Assembly: GCA_015039315.1 (NCBI GenBank)
Contig: WIDE01000177.1
Coordinates: 21,731 to 43,035, forward strand
Reading direction: 5' to 3'
DNA length: 21,305 bases
DNA from: Clavulina sp. PMI_390
Taxonomy: Eukaryota; Basidiomycota; Agaricomycetes; Cantharellales; Hydnaceae
Below are positions 1-11,014 of the stretch, piece by piece (the stretch's first letter is position 1; each line of letters opens with the position of its first letter). The notes under the pieces are model-generated. The model saw only the letters and a program-made list of their open reading frames with translations, was not told the origin of the DNA and did not search any database. The position numbers were made by a program, and so were the translations under genes.

Positions 1-356
1 TGCACATCCCACAGCCTGATGGTTTTATCATCAGAGCCAGAGGCAAGGACTGCTCCATTGGGGGAGAATGCCACAGATCTCACATAATCAGTATGGCCTG
101 TGAGTGGCTGTCCCTTTGCTGCCTGGGTTTGCACATCCCACAGCTTGATGGTTTGATCAAGAGAGCCAGAGGCAAGGACTGCTCCATCAGCAGAGAATGC
201 CACAGATGTCACCCAATTTGTATGACCTGTGAGTGGCTCTCCCTTGGCTGACTGGGTGTTCACATCCCACAGCCTGATGGTTCTATCATCAGAGCCAGAG
301 GCAAGGACTGCTCCATCAGGAGAGAATGCCACACATCTCACCCAACCAGTATGGCC
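1..356 (-). repeat. WD40 blade repeats of NLR-A, 129-bp period
   Basis: A conserved decamer recurs at 41, 170 and 299, exactly 129 bp apart, so each unit encodes 43 residues. Two full blades and part of a third lie in the window and the array continues past position 1. Blades start GHTGWVR, GHTNWVT and GHTDYVR and share AFSxDGAVLASGS and I(R/K)LWDV. Differences fall mainly in the residues after GHT and after ASGS. DNA identity between blades is high, which suggests recent homogenisation. The blade number of the full gene cannot be seen here. Confidence 0.93.
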
Positions 357-3300
357 TGTGAGAGGCTGCCCATATCTCTCCCCTGTTTCACAGTTCCACA
401 GTATAATAGTGCCATCCCCCAAGCCTGCAGCAGCCACATTTTGTTTTGACACTGATACAGAGAACAAAAGACTATCATGCTGCAGAACATGTCTCAGCAC
501 TGGCCATGTTACCATATGCCCTGAGGAGACAGATACAGTCTGTGCAAACTGTGTGCACAGTGAGTGTAAAGGAGACAACCTGGGAGCAAATGGCACAGCA
601 CTCAGGTAGATGTGTGGTGCACTTTGAGCTATTGGGGTTGCATAATATGAAGTGAAGAGCACTGCTTCTGCCACATCAGCATCGATTTCAGAGCCAAGCT
701 AAGCCCAATGTCAGTCCCAATCTCCAAGTTCTGCCACACCACATTAGATGACTCACCTTTGGTGGAATTAATGAAAGGCTCTGTAGTGGAGATGTCCCAG
801 TCAGGCTCATCACTTCAAGCCAGTATAGGAACTTTGTGCTAGACAACAGAACCTTCACTGCATCCAAAATAGTGTCAGGAAGTGGACTATCAAGTGCAGC
901 TGTCAGATGAGAACTCCAGAAATGGCATGCATAACACAAAGCATCCCCAATCTTGTCCTGGATCAAGGTATATAGCTCTGTAATCAATCCATTAGGCAAG
1001 AAAGAGGTGGACAGGCTGCATATGTTAAACTTGAGCTGCCTGCTCCCATGGAACATCACAGCAAAGCAGCTTTCTGTAAGCACTTGGTGGGTATCACCAA
1101 GGTTCACTTGATACTGGCTATGTGACCCCTGAAGAAAATCAAAGAAGGAAGCATGTAGGGGAAGCAAGGGTATGCTGACACTGGTAGGCTTGGTTCCAGT
1201 CATCAGAGAAGACAATAGTCCCATATACACAGCTGCATCCTCTTTCACTATGTCTAAGTCACCATATTGTGTAAACTGGCAATGGAGCAGCTCAAGCAAT
1301 GCTGCCAGGGACAGAGGCCGTCTTGCTGCAACTATCACTCCTAGAAGTAGATTGAGAACCTTCAACTCCTCTGAGGTACAGTTCCCAAATTGTGCATCCA
1401 ACACAGTCAGATACAGCTTGTAGAGGCTAGTTTGACTGTCACTGTTACCAGAGCTGGACAGCACATTCTGGAGCCGCTTGAGGGGACGTACTGTCTGCTT
1501 GCCATCTTCCTTATCCACAATATATAGGCAAGCAGTAGATGCCCACTGAAATGACAGCTGGGCCTTTTCAGCAAGCTCAGCTAGCTGCTGGGGTGTACCA
1601 TTCAGTGGAGGGCCAGTCAGTTTATGGTTGATGTATTGGGAAATATCATGCTTTGTAGAATTGTTGGGGAGATTGTGCATAAACAGCTCTGTCACATGTG
1701 CTGGTGGTGGGGAGACCCCCAAAGCCTCCTGAATGTCTGGCTCTGGCCGTGTTGTGATCAGGATACACACAGCAGGAGGCAGCTGCAGAACAATGTTGGC
1801 AAGTGGCTTGAGAACCTTGCTGCGTTCTTTAGCTCCTCCTGACTCATCCAGTGCATCAATGATGATCAACAATTGCTTGTATCCTCTGAGAGTCTGCTCA
1901 AGAAGTGGAAGCAGGAATAGTTTAAGCTGTTCTGAAGGATCTTGGCTCTTCTGCTGAAGATGAGAAGCATGTTCCACAGTGTCCATAAGTATAGCTGCCA
2001 GACTAGTGTCCTGTGAAGCCAATTGAAGAGCAATGGTGGTAAACAAATTAGATGGTTTCAGTGTACCCTGCTTGGCTGTCTCAAACCTATAGTATGCCAT
2101 CAGGATGCCTGTATGCTCAAAGAACTTGGCCACACTGGCAGCAATAGATGACTTTCCAGAGCCAGCCACCCCCTGAAGCCACAAGACCTTGGTACCAGTC
2201 AGGTCTAACTTGTCTTCAGTGTGGGGAGTTGAGCCAGGATTGAGAGTCACAGTGGCTGGAGCACCAGCAGCCCAGGTCTGGAGAGCCTCAAGGACAGCAG
2301 TACGGGTCCCTGGGAGGCACTCATGTTCATTGCCATCATGCAGTGTCACAGCTGCATCAGCAGCACATGGGAGACCAGATAGAATCTCATTTCTCACTAC
2401 AATGTCCATGCTCAGTGACAAGGTCAATTGGTATATGGGGCCAAAAGTGGGCATACCAAGTTGATCCACACCAGCTCCAATCATATGCAGCACAGCACTG
2501 ATCTTATGAACTTGACTGAAAACAGAAGCCACTGATGAACCTTGAAGTTTGGTGGCAAGAGAAGTGAGGGTGTCTGTGATTTGGTCAGCATCCTGCTCAA
2601 AGGATGTGAACAATGTTGGGACTTGAAACATAGCTAGATGCAAAGGTCATGTAAGGGTCAGAGCTTGATCAGAGGCATGAAAAACAGAGGTTGCATACAT
2701 TTGTGTTTCTGATGTTCAGCATACCCATTAATGAGTGTGGCCCCACTCAACACTGTAAATGAGATGTCCCTAACTATATCCTGGACCACACAGTCATGCT
2801 CTTTGGAAGTAGCATACTGCTTTGTAAGAACACATAGGTCTTTCATGCAACTGAGCAGGGTGTGCATGTGCCCATTAACCTGTGCATTTGCTTGGATGAT
2901 GGTCCAGGCACCTTTGAGGACGCCTACAATGACCTTTGCAACTGGGTGGATCTAAATATGCTGTCATTTACTTATTCTGATAGCACCATGTTAAATAAAT
3001 AGAAATTCACCTCTGCAATGAGACCACCAAGCTTGAGGAGCCCCTCCACAGCCGAAATAGTATTGGGAAATGCAGCAAGGAGGTCATCTTTCAATGGCTC
3101 AACATGGCTATATTGATCTGTGATGCCATTCCCAGCATCCAAAAGCTTGTTATTTTTAGGTGCACCAAGTGCTTCCTCTGCTTCTGCAGTCTTAACAGCA
3201 GCTTCCTCAGCAGTATCAGGGCTAATTGCCGCAGATCCTCCTGATGTATTTGTATTGAGAGCTGATTGCATGGGGGTACCACCAGCAGTAGCTTGCTGAG

Positions 3301-4047
3301 CCAAAGTATTGGGTAACACAACAGGCGGAATGGCAGCTGAAACTCCAGGGAGTGCAGCGGACTCAGAGATGCCATCCACATGGCCCTTGGTAGTGTTCAG
3401 CCTGGGGTTATCATGCATATTGAGGTTGAACTGCTCATTGTTGGAGGGAGCTGTAGTAGCCGCGCTCTCCACCCGCAAAGCATCGGTTGCGGGATGTGAA
3501 ATGATGAGGTTAAGACCAAGAACACCGTCAATGTGCTCTATGAATTTAAATATAAACATGTAAGATTGGATTTGGCCCTAATAAGGTGAATGTGAATCTT
3601 GACAAACCTGACAAATCCCGATTGAACGCCAAATTGACGTTGTGGCGAGCTAATGATTTCCACAAGATCAGCTGATGCTGCTCGAGAGTGACGGAAATAC
3701 GAGGCGGAAGAGAATTGAAGAATCTAGAAAGGTCAAGCCAGGGGGAAACAAACCCTATAGTTGCGATTGTGCGGTATAAGGACAGTAGAATGGTGGACGA
3801 ACCGCTTGAGAACAGATAAAGGTAGCCATTCCACTATTCCATTGGTGGAGGCTTTCACCACCCGGGTCGTAAACTTGGTATTCCCATCAGTGTCCGAAGT
3901 ATTCCATTCGATCTGGAGGCGGTAGGAACGTGATTTCTTGATCTTGCTGTCAGTGTACGAGGCGCCTATGGAGGACGGGTTGTTAGTGCACGAAGTAAGC
4001 TCGGTAAAAGCAAGCCAACCTCCGATTTCAAACGAAGGCGTCGTCAT
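1..4047 (-). CDS. NLR-A: C2-like / helical / NACHT / WD40 receptor, 3' end outside window
   Basis: Intracellular STAND NTPase of the fungal NLR type, presumed to sense non-self or stress ligands through its WD40 propeller. Exons by splice signals and frame: 4047-3803, 3723-3608, 3537-3011, 2951-2699, 2633-2457, 2396-757, 698 to the edge. Introns are 79, 70, 59, 65, 60 and 58 nt, all GT-AG. Joined, they give 1,218 residues with no stop. Residues about 30-135 look like a C2 beta-sandwich (YRLQIEWN, HIDGVLGLNLIIS). About 150-255 is an Ala/Thr-rich linker. About 285-440 is helical (IHPVAKVIVGVLKGAW). NACHT follows, with Walker A GVAGSGKS at 515-522, Walker B LIIIDALDE at 616-624 and sensor TTRPEPD. 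A helical arm contains LHASFFDFLQ, then WD40 blades to the edge. The start MTTPSFEIGG is chosen because it is conserved in NLR-B; a Met 15 codons upstream (4092) is not. Exon sizes match NLR-B closely. Function is inferred from the family; the intact frame suggests a live gene. Confidence 0.9.
2397..2456 (-). other. Intron 5 of NLR-A, 60 nt and without stop codons
   Basis: The donor reads CTTG|GTATGC and the acceptor TTGTAG|TG. The segment is 60 nt with no stop, so both spliced and retained forms stay in frame; retention would add 20 residues between the helical region and NACHT. It is called an intron because the NLR-B equivalent (16909-16967) is 59 nt, contains stops, and only splicing rejoins its frame (KL|VKND against QL|VRNE in NLR-A). 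Confidence 0.8.
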
Positions 4048-5250
4048 TGTGAATGATGCTGTATCCTTGTTCTTTCGGGCGCTGAGAGACAAGACTTAGG
4101 GCAGTAATTGTGAGTGTGGTTGTTACGATCAAGCACGAGGCTGCACAGGAATCGCTCTCTAGCATTTCCAATTGGGCGCGCTTTCGGAACAAGAGAAGCA
4201 CGAGCTGCTTTTGAAGGCAAACACATTAATTTCACGGCCAGGGAGACGGATCGTGTATACACGAGCACTTGGTAGACTATACAAGCGATCCTGGGGTTGA
4301 TCGATGAGAGGTTGATTGACAAATGAGCAGGAGTAGGACACAGCGAGTATGAAGAGCAAGCACGACAACAACTCAAACATGAGGACCCAAGGGGGTGAGG
4401 GATCTGGAATATGTCTGGTGCTATCCAAAGAGGTGTGTAGATGACGTAGAGAATGAGTATCGCGCTCTAGGATTTGTGCCTCTGTTGTCCATCAGCCTTC
4501 GGGGTGGTCTTGAGCTTTTGAGTGAACCTGGCGCTTACTCGCCATCCAGCCACCGAAGTCAACCATCCGCCCTCGTCGCTGCCCCACCGCTTGCTCAATG
4601 CGAAATCTCATTGCCAGGCTCACCGCCACCCCGTTCACCAGCACGATATCGGTCAGCCACTTAGTACAGTAATCGGCCGCGCATCTTATCAGCAAATTCT
4701 GGCACATTCTCCTACTCAATATCGTTCATGTCTTTGTGCCCTGCTCCACTTATCCTCTCGAGAGGGTTGTGAGACTTTCCTCGACGAGAGAGAACTCGTT
4801 TCCGCGATTGTGCCCAGTCACTACCGCCACCTTCGAATCACATTCTGCCATTGAACGCGACGAGCCAGGGCGCGCCTCACTCAGTGCGACAGAGCGCTCT
4901 CTCACTTTGACTAAGCCTCCAGCGATTATGCCTTCTTCACATAGCGGCAGGTGGGCCAATAGCCCTCTTGGCGGTCGAGCCTGAGCGAGTAGCTGCGATG
5001 GCGATGACGATAACAATAGTGAGCAGCTTGTACGCCATCGTTACAGTGGCATGATTCCTAGGATGCTGATCGTGTGTCGCCCTCTGTTCTCCTTGAGCGT
5101 GCTCGTCGCCTCTCCTCCTCCGCCTGTCCCTCTCGTCCGATTAGCATAGTACCCACTTCGCACTCCTCCCATCAACTTCCCTACAACTGCCAAACCACCA
5201 TTACACTTTGCTTTAGGTCAACTCACCCAATCTCGCTGTTCCCCATCGGC
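4048..5250. promoter_or_regulatory. Spacer between divergent NLR-A and GLX1
   Basis: About 1.2 kb without a supportable gene lies between the minus-strand NLR-A start and the plus-strand GLX1 relic, so it should hold both promoters. It is alignable by eye to 18573-19800 upstream of NLR-B: the stretch around 4590-4680 matches 19150-19240, and 5010-5140 matches 19580-19690. A short minus-strand translation common to both (LAMRxRIEQAxG, near 4600 and 19165) could be a remnant of an upstream exon or simply conserved DNA. No convincing TATA box was identified. Confidence 0.55.
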
Positions 5251-6840
5251 AACACACTGACTTCTCGCGCCCAACACTTTGTATTCTCAGCCGCCAACAG
5301 TATAGAGAACTCCCTACACTTTCGCCGTCGTCCATCCTACCCAAGCGGCGCTCTTGCCACCTCGATAATATAATGATTCATCAGCAACATCGTACGCCAC
5401 TATTCGGTCTACGGCCGTGTTGTCGACATGATTGAGATATCTCGTGTCAATCACCAGGCGTCCGAAATCGACCTCGCCGCTGACCAGAACTGCGCCATCG
5501 ATATCAAGATCAGGTTGTGTGCTGTCTTGGCAAGAAGGCGCTCCGTGATACCTGGTACGCATATTCGGTGGTGGTAATCGGGCCATCGCTCTCGACAGCG
5601 AACCGATCCCGTATGCGCCTGCCTCTAGTGCTGAGGATCCCTTGATGGGTCACAGTGATAGCATCGCCCAAGTACGTCCGCGACGCTTTCATTCTGGAAC
5701 GTTGGTTCGCGCTTCCTAACATTCCTCTCCGTTCCTTCTGTGTACAGCTCATCTGATCACACCCTGCGAAAATGGCGATTCTGATGAGGTCGACGATGCC
5801 GACATCTACTCCGCTCGTTGAACGGGTCATGTCATTGACTGCGTATGTCTCGGCTTGCTTGACACCACGTTTTGTTCTCGCGGCTCTGAGCAAGTTATTA
5901 CTGTAATAACCAACGATCCGCGCGCATACCATTTCCACCTTTTTCCACCGCCTTTTAGCCATATAGTGAGTGCCGTGCGAAGGAATCCAATATCAGCGGG
6001 CACCCTCGTCCTACCCTCAATTCTCCAGGCCAGTGCCAGCATTTTCCATCATGGTGACTTGAACACTCGTCCCTGATGCATGACGCCCTGATTTCACTGT
6101 CATTCTCAACATTCCTACCCACTCGTGCGTCAACATCACTCCCAGCGGCGATTCCCTAGTGGGATATCTCGATCGTACTTGGGCAATCCCGTGAGCGACC
6201 TCATCCTCTTTCTTGGCGTGAACTGGCATCCTGCTCGATTGCGGTAGTATGGCCGCGTCTGGGTACGGCATCCCGGGTAGAAGGCTGGAGGATCTTGCAC
6301 CGCCGCTCGCATCCACACTCCTCTCATCTACTACACAATCGGCCGCACTCTCCCTCATGGGATTGGGCGAGTCAATGATTGGCTGGCCGTACTACTCCAC
6401 CACACTTTTGCTCACTCACGTCAACTACACGATCAGCGTGACCCACCCAACGGGGTTCAGATGACAGCTATGTTTCCCGCCATGCCACTCTGAGCGCCGA
6501 CGGAGCCGGCTCTGCGATGGCAGGGCGCCTTTTCTATCACACTATCGAGCGATAACATGCTGGCGATGCAGCGACGCGCGGGCCTCTCGAAACATAGTCT
6601 TACGGTGGGCCCATCCATACCTCAAACCCATCACCTCTAGGAATCTGGCGATGCTTGACCGGAAGGTGGTGCTTCATGCAAGCCAGCTCTCTCCGAACGC
6701 CGGCCGTTCCTTCATCAACCAGCCTTGACTTGTCGTATCGGGTGTGCCGAGCGCAGGCATGATGACCATGCTGTGGAGCGAGAAGCTCAAGATGCAGGCA
6801 GCATCAGTTGTTTCTCTTCTCTCGCCAAGCGGATCGCGAC
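5250..6840 (+). pseudogene. GLX1: heavily decayed glyoxal oxidase (copper radical oxidase) relic
   Basis: Collinear with GLX2 over almost its whole length but full of stops and frameshifts. Recognisable pieces in order: TSRAQHFVF near 5265 (GLX2 VSAQRLFLG); FGGGNRAI near 5563 (the FGGN region); CENGDSDEVDD near 5767 (GLX2 CDDGNCEEVDH); AVRRNPISAGTLVLP near 5975 (GLX2 AVRTYPASAATVLLP); GYGIPGR near 6266; YYSTTLLL near 6391 (GLX2 LYHSTALLL, where the copper-binding Tyr-His pair has become Tyr-Tyr); NYTISVTHPTGFR near 6424. The C-terminal domain can be followed to about 6830. A segment is missing between the Tyr-His region and the YPTEYRW region. Similarity to GLX2 is far lower than that between GLX2 and GLX3, so this is an older copy. 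The functional parent would be a secreted, H2O2-producing aldehyde oxidase. Ends are approximate. Confidence 0.75.
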
Positions 6841-8530
6841 CTCCGTAATTGGTTCCAGGGGCTTCTTGACGATTTCGATTACAATCATCCGTAATGTACA
6901 TAGCAGCCACAAATACAATCTATGCGATGTCTTAGATGAAGTATCCTGATGGTCTACCATATCAGTTTCACCCTTTCTCTGCCATCCACAGTCCACCACT
7001 CTCCCCCAAAACCCAACCTTTGCCGTGTCATGGCGCCTTCGGACGTGTGAGACGCAACAAAGCAGAATTCATGGTTGCCGAGTCGCGCTTTGAGGAAGGA
7101 TTCGTCAACACACAACCCGCGCAGCGCCGCACCTACATACGGACCAAATCCATTCTCTCACAATGGCGAGCATGCGCGGCTGTGACATAACGAGGCAGTA
7201 GATGGGGTGCTGCCCAGGTTGTTGGACAAGTCATGGGGAGGGAGAGGGAATGCGGAGTGAAGTCGCTGGGAGACCCGATTGCCGCCAGCCATTTGCAGGT
7301 TGTAGCTTGGATTGGAGGAAATATTGGAGGAATGGGATGGGGAGACGTGCGATGTGCACGCTTTTGGTCGAGGACCAACTTGTATCCCATGCGAAGTCAC
7401 TAAAAGTCAGAATGCCAGTAGATTGTTCGTAGCAGCATGTATGGCTGGTTATGCACGTTGAGATTGGTGCGTTAGTCTTACTGTCACGGGCCTCTAGAGT
7501 GATTATGGATGAAGGAAGAAGTTTCCCGGCTGTGGAGCTCGACGTGCGGAACAACTGGACGGAGTCGACAATAAGATACTCAGTTGCTACTGATGAGGGC
7601 AGGGAGGAATACCCCTAGCTCATCAAACCTCCTCGGGGTCAACGTTATGCTGTTGTCTCTGCTGCTGAGCTTGGGAGTAAAGCTGGGCGTCGTTAGTGGC
7701 GATCAAAGCACCTGGTAGTGGTACAGTGAAAAGAGTTAATAGAGGATATGGCTCGTAGTTTGACGTTAGTCCCCTGACAGTATTTGGAAAGGATGTTGAT
7801 AGTACTTGACAGATGTGGGGGCAAGCGAGGTGGTCCAAGAAGGTATGAAAGGTGCATAGATCATGGGGAGAGTTTCAGCGGGCAAGCAAGTTCTAGCGAT
7901 AGAGCTCAAGGCGGTGGTTAGATCGGACTCTACGACAGGCCGAAGCGTGATATTGAAAGCCCACTGCATTGGAGGGAAGTCGCCGTAATAGTTACTCCGG
8001 TACGCATGCTAGTTGCGATGGATGTATATACAGGCACCAGACAGCAGGGAAGGGGGCCAGAGATACAGGATGAGGAGCGAGCGAGGACTCGCAATCATCT
8101 TCATCATTCACAGAGACTCCAAGGGAAGTGGGATGAGCCGTGGGTGTGATGATGACATCCTCGAGCCAAACACTTCTCGCACCTCACCAAAGACCTTGCT
8201 CAGTGACAATAGATTACATTGCAAGTTATTGACCACGGCGACCAGCGACGCGATGAGTTGGTTTTGTCTCTGGGTACGAACCTAGTCGAGCAAATGATGG
8301 GCTATCGAATCACCTTTCCTCGCACAACCTGCCAAAGCCGTTTTGTTGGCCTCTTTTCCTCTTTCGACCTTTTTCTTAGTCTGCTTGCCTGAAGTCTCTT
8401 GTGCAAAGAGCCACGCGCCGTTTCGCTTACTCTCCCCTCCACTTGCTCTGTCCCCCTCAGTATCTTCCTTTCACTTGACACGTTCTCCACCTCTACTCGC
8501 TCATTCACTCGCGTTGGTGACCTTTGCCGG
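6841..8530. other. Mostly unassigned region between GLX1 and GLX2
   Basis: About 1.7 kb with no recognisable gene. It does not visibly repeat other parts of the window. Short open stretches exist on both strands; the most protein-like are on the minus strand between 7623 and 8107 (separate entry). The part from about 8330 to 8530 is pyrimidine-rich and lies just upstream of GLX2, so it may be that gene's former promoter and 5' leader. I see no tRNA, tandem repeat or transposon terminus. Confidence 0.5.
7623..8107 (-). pseudogene. Unrecognised minus-strand coding candidate, probably a gene remnant
   Basis: I do not recognise this protein. On the minus strand an ATG at 8107 is followed by a signal-peptide-like stretch (SLLILYLWPPSLLSG). 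Next comes an open segment rich in ordinary residues with a possible N-glycosylation site (YYGDFPPMQWAFNITLRP, about 7990-7935), running to a stop at 7766. A second open segment ends SQAQQQRQQHNVDPEEV at a stop at 7623. Joining these would need introns that I could not place with confidence, and no clear donor/acceptor pair restores one frame. It could be a decayed secreted or membrane protein gene, or chance open frames. No function is proposed. Confidence 0.25.
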
Positions 8531-11014
8531 CCCAATGACACTCTCTCCTCCTGGTCAACCCACCCAGACCGGCCGACATCTCGCCGTCTCTATCAAGGGT
8601 AACACTGGTGTTAGCGCTCAGCGGCTGTTTCTTGGCACCGGAAACACCGTTAGTCTGTGTCTTTCAGCGTCGTTCGCCAAGCCGAACAATATGTCCTAAC
8701 TCCTGACTGACAGGCCGCGACCTTACCAGTGCGTCGGCGACGTCGTTAAATTTTCAGGTCTACGTCGTCGGCAAGACGTACGGGAACCCTATGACAATCG
8801 GCACGCACTCAGCTTCGGCGTCTGAAGTCACCCTCATTATTGAACACACCCGCGCGTTGGATGTCAAAACTAATGCATATGCTAACAGAACCACGCTGGC
8901 GATGGTTGAACAATCAACGCTGGAGGCGATCAAGCTATGATTGCTAACGATGACGCTCCTGCCAACTCGCCATGTTTGGTGGAGATCCGTACATGTATTA
9001 CGATGGTGGTGTCGCAGTGTGTGCCGATCCAGTTTCCAGTCATGACGCTATCTCCTAGACCTGAACCTTCTCTCTCGCTTTCCTTCTATCTAGTGTCCAG
9101 CTCCTCGAACGCGTGCGATGATGGCAACTGCGAGGAGGTCGACCATCCTGCCGACTGCATGCTCACTTGGCGGTGGTATCAAGCTCTGTACGTCTTCCCT
9201 GTTTGGCATCATGTTTTTGCCTCATTGCTGAATCATCATTCCTCGCCTTATACACGATCTTCATTCCCGCCCAGCTGAGCGGAACCCGAGCCAATGCCGC
9301 CGTTATTATGATTGGTGAGGACAGGATGGGTGCCTACACCAATAATCGTATGTCAATTGCCGCACGCCCGGCTGGAAGAATTTACCACTAACTGAATCCC
9401 CTATTGCCTTTTCGTATCCGTATTCTTGGTTATGATCTCCTATATTTTCCCCCTTCATAACGCGTAAACAGCATACCTGAACAACCCGACATACGAATTC
9501 TTCTCCTCTGTCGGCACCACGTTCTTCTCCCAATTTCTCAATCAAACCCTTCTCGCAATTCCCTACCCGTTGACATGCTCCTTCCCTCTGGGAAACTGTT
9601 CATTCAGGCCAATTGGCAGGCAGAGTTGCTGGATCTATCCGCAAAGAAGGAGACGTTCCTTGGTGACATCCCTCAGTGAGTTTCATTTCTTTTTAGCTAT
9701 AACGGCAACCCTGCGTTGCTTGCCGCGCGCGCCTTGGTGCTGCGCTACGGTTATGTGCTCCACGTTGGCGCCGATTTTCTTTTGCTTTGCCGGGATCGTC
9801 GCTGCCCGAAGCTATTCATTCCTGCAGTACCGTTACTAACAAATAACCAACACCCTCTTTTCCTCATTCTTTCCAATTCTAATCATATCTCTGGTGCTGT
9901 GCGAACGTATCCAGCCTCGGCGGCTACCGTGCTCTTGCCTTTGACCCCAGAAAACAACTACGAAGCAACCGTTCTATTCTGTGGTGGCTCGAACATCGCT
10001 GTTGATGCCTGGAACCCCGCCACCAATGTGATTATTGACATCCCCGCCGACTCTACATGTGTCCGCATCTCGCCCGACGGGGACGCCAAGTGGGAGGACG
10101 ACACATCTCTTCCTGAGGGTCGTACTATGGGCAACTTCATCCTCCTGCCCAACGGGACCATCCTCCTGCTCAACAGCGGTGGGATGGGCACTGCGGGTTA
10201 CGGTACACAGGACTGGACGGTCGGAGAGTCATATGCCACCGCTCCCATTCACGCTCCTCTCATCTACTACTCGCCCAACCGCACATTCTCTCGTGTCGGA
10301 CTGGGCAACTCCAAATTCGACCGTCTCTACCACTCCACTGCGCTACTGCTCCCTGACGGCTCAGTGCTCGTCGCCGGCTCGGACCCGCACGCCGATTACA
10401 CCATCAACACGACGTACCCGACCGAGTACCGATGGGAGTTGTTCTTCCCGTGGTACTACTTCGAGCGCCGTCCCGAACCCGCAGGTCTGCTCAGCTAGCT
10501 CAGCTACGACGGAGCGTACTTCGACATGACGCTCTCAAGCGACGACATGAATGACAACACTGCGACAAATGCTCCTCAGACAAAGGCCGTGATCATCCGC
10601 ACTGGCTTCTGGACACACGGTCTGAACATGGGCCAGCGACACCTCGAGCTCAACTAGACGTATACTGTCAACCTTGACGGGACTGTGACGCTCCACGTTT
10701 TGCAGCTCCCTGCGAACGCGAACCTGTTCCCTCCTGGACCCGCGGCGATCCATATCGTCGTGGCGGGTGTGCCCAGCGTCGGCAAGATGATTATGGTGGG
10801 CAGCGGGAAGATCAAGACACAGGCGCTGTTGGCTGTGACTCCTCTCCCGCCCAGTGGCGTACAGGCGAATGATACGCAGACCAACTCGACGGGCGATGGT
10901 GGTAACGGTGGCGGCCCAAGTGTGCATGCTAGTTCGGCGTTGGGCCTCGGTGCTAGCGCGACATTTGCGCTTGCATTGCTCCTAGCCATGGCTGGGCTCA
11001 GTTTCACTGTCTGA
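8530..11014 (+). pseudogene. GLX2: nearly full-length glyoxal oxidase (AA5_1 copper radical oxidase) pseudogene
   Basis: The intact enzyme oxidises aldehydes such as glyoxal and reduces O2 to H2O2 outside the cell. Segments in order: VSAQRLFLGTGN (8607); an intron about 8649-8757; VYVVGKTYGNPMTI (8758); DVKTNAY (about 8860); GGDPYMYYDGG; CDDGNCEEVDHPAD with WRWYQAL, which carries the radical tyrosine (about 9108-9186); NNPTYEFF (about 9482); LLPSGKLFIQANW (about 9577); an intron 9677-9894; AVRTYPASAATVLLPLTP; LYHSTALLLPDGS, which carries the copper Tyr-His (about 10327); and a C-terminal domain with TH(G)LNMGQR. A hydrophobic tail (ATFALALLLAMAGLSF) suggests a GPI anchor. Lesions: in-frame TAG at 10496 and 10655, a 1-nt loss near 9577, an intron acceptor reading GG instead of AG at 9893-9894, and no cysteine at the position expected for the Tyr-Cys cofactor. 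The 5' end is uncertain. Confidence 0.88.
9677..9894 (+). other. Long glyoxal oxidase intron with broken acceptor; contains the duplication breakpoint
   Basis: Joining GACATCCCTCA (ends 9676) to the T at 9895 gives DIPHAVRTYP, which matches the family with no extra residues, so 9677-9894 is best read as one intron of about 218 nt. That is three to four times the other introns here. The donor is GTGAGT. The acceptor is CTCTGG in GLX2 but CTCTAG at 12284-12289 in GLX3, so GLX2 has probably lost it. A branch-like TTACTAAC precedes it. An internal TTTTAG at 9691-9696 could be an alternative acceptor. The interior is GC-rich and could be an insertion. The tandem duplication begins at 9694, inside this intron. 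Confidence 0.6.

Noticed and set aside
4048..4092. Upstream in-frame Met at 4092 as NLR-A start
   Set aside because: The 15 extra codons are not conserved upstream of NLR-B, whereas MTTPSFEIGG at 4047 and 18572 is.
5510..5962. Minus-strand open frame of 150 codons in the GLX1 region
   Set aside because: No recognisable motif; plus-strand sequence aligns piecewise with GLX2, so this is a shadow over a pseudogene.
10035..10529. Plus-strand 164-codon Ser/Thr/Arg-rich frame
   Set aside because: Out-of-frame reading of GLX2, whose correct frame gives family motifs.
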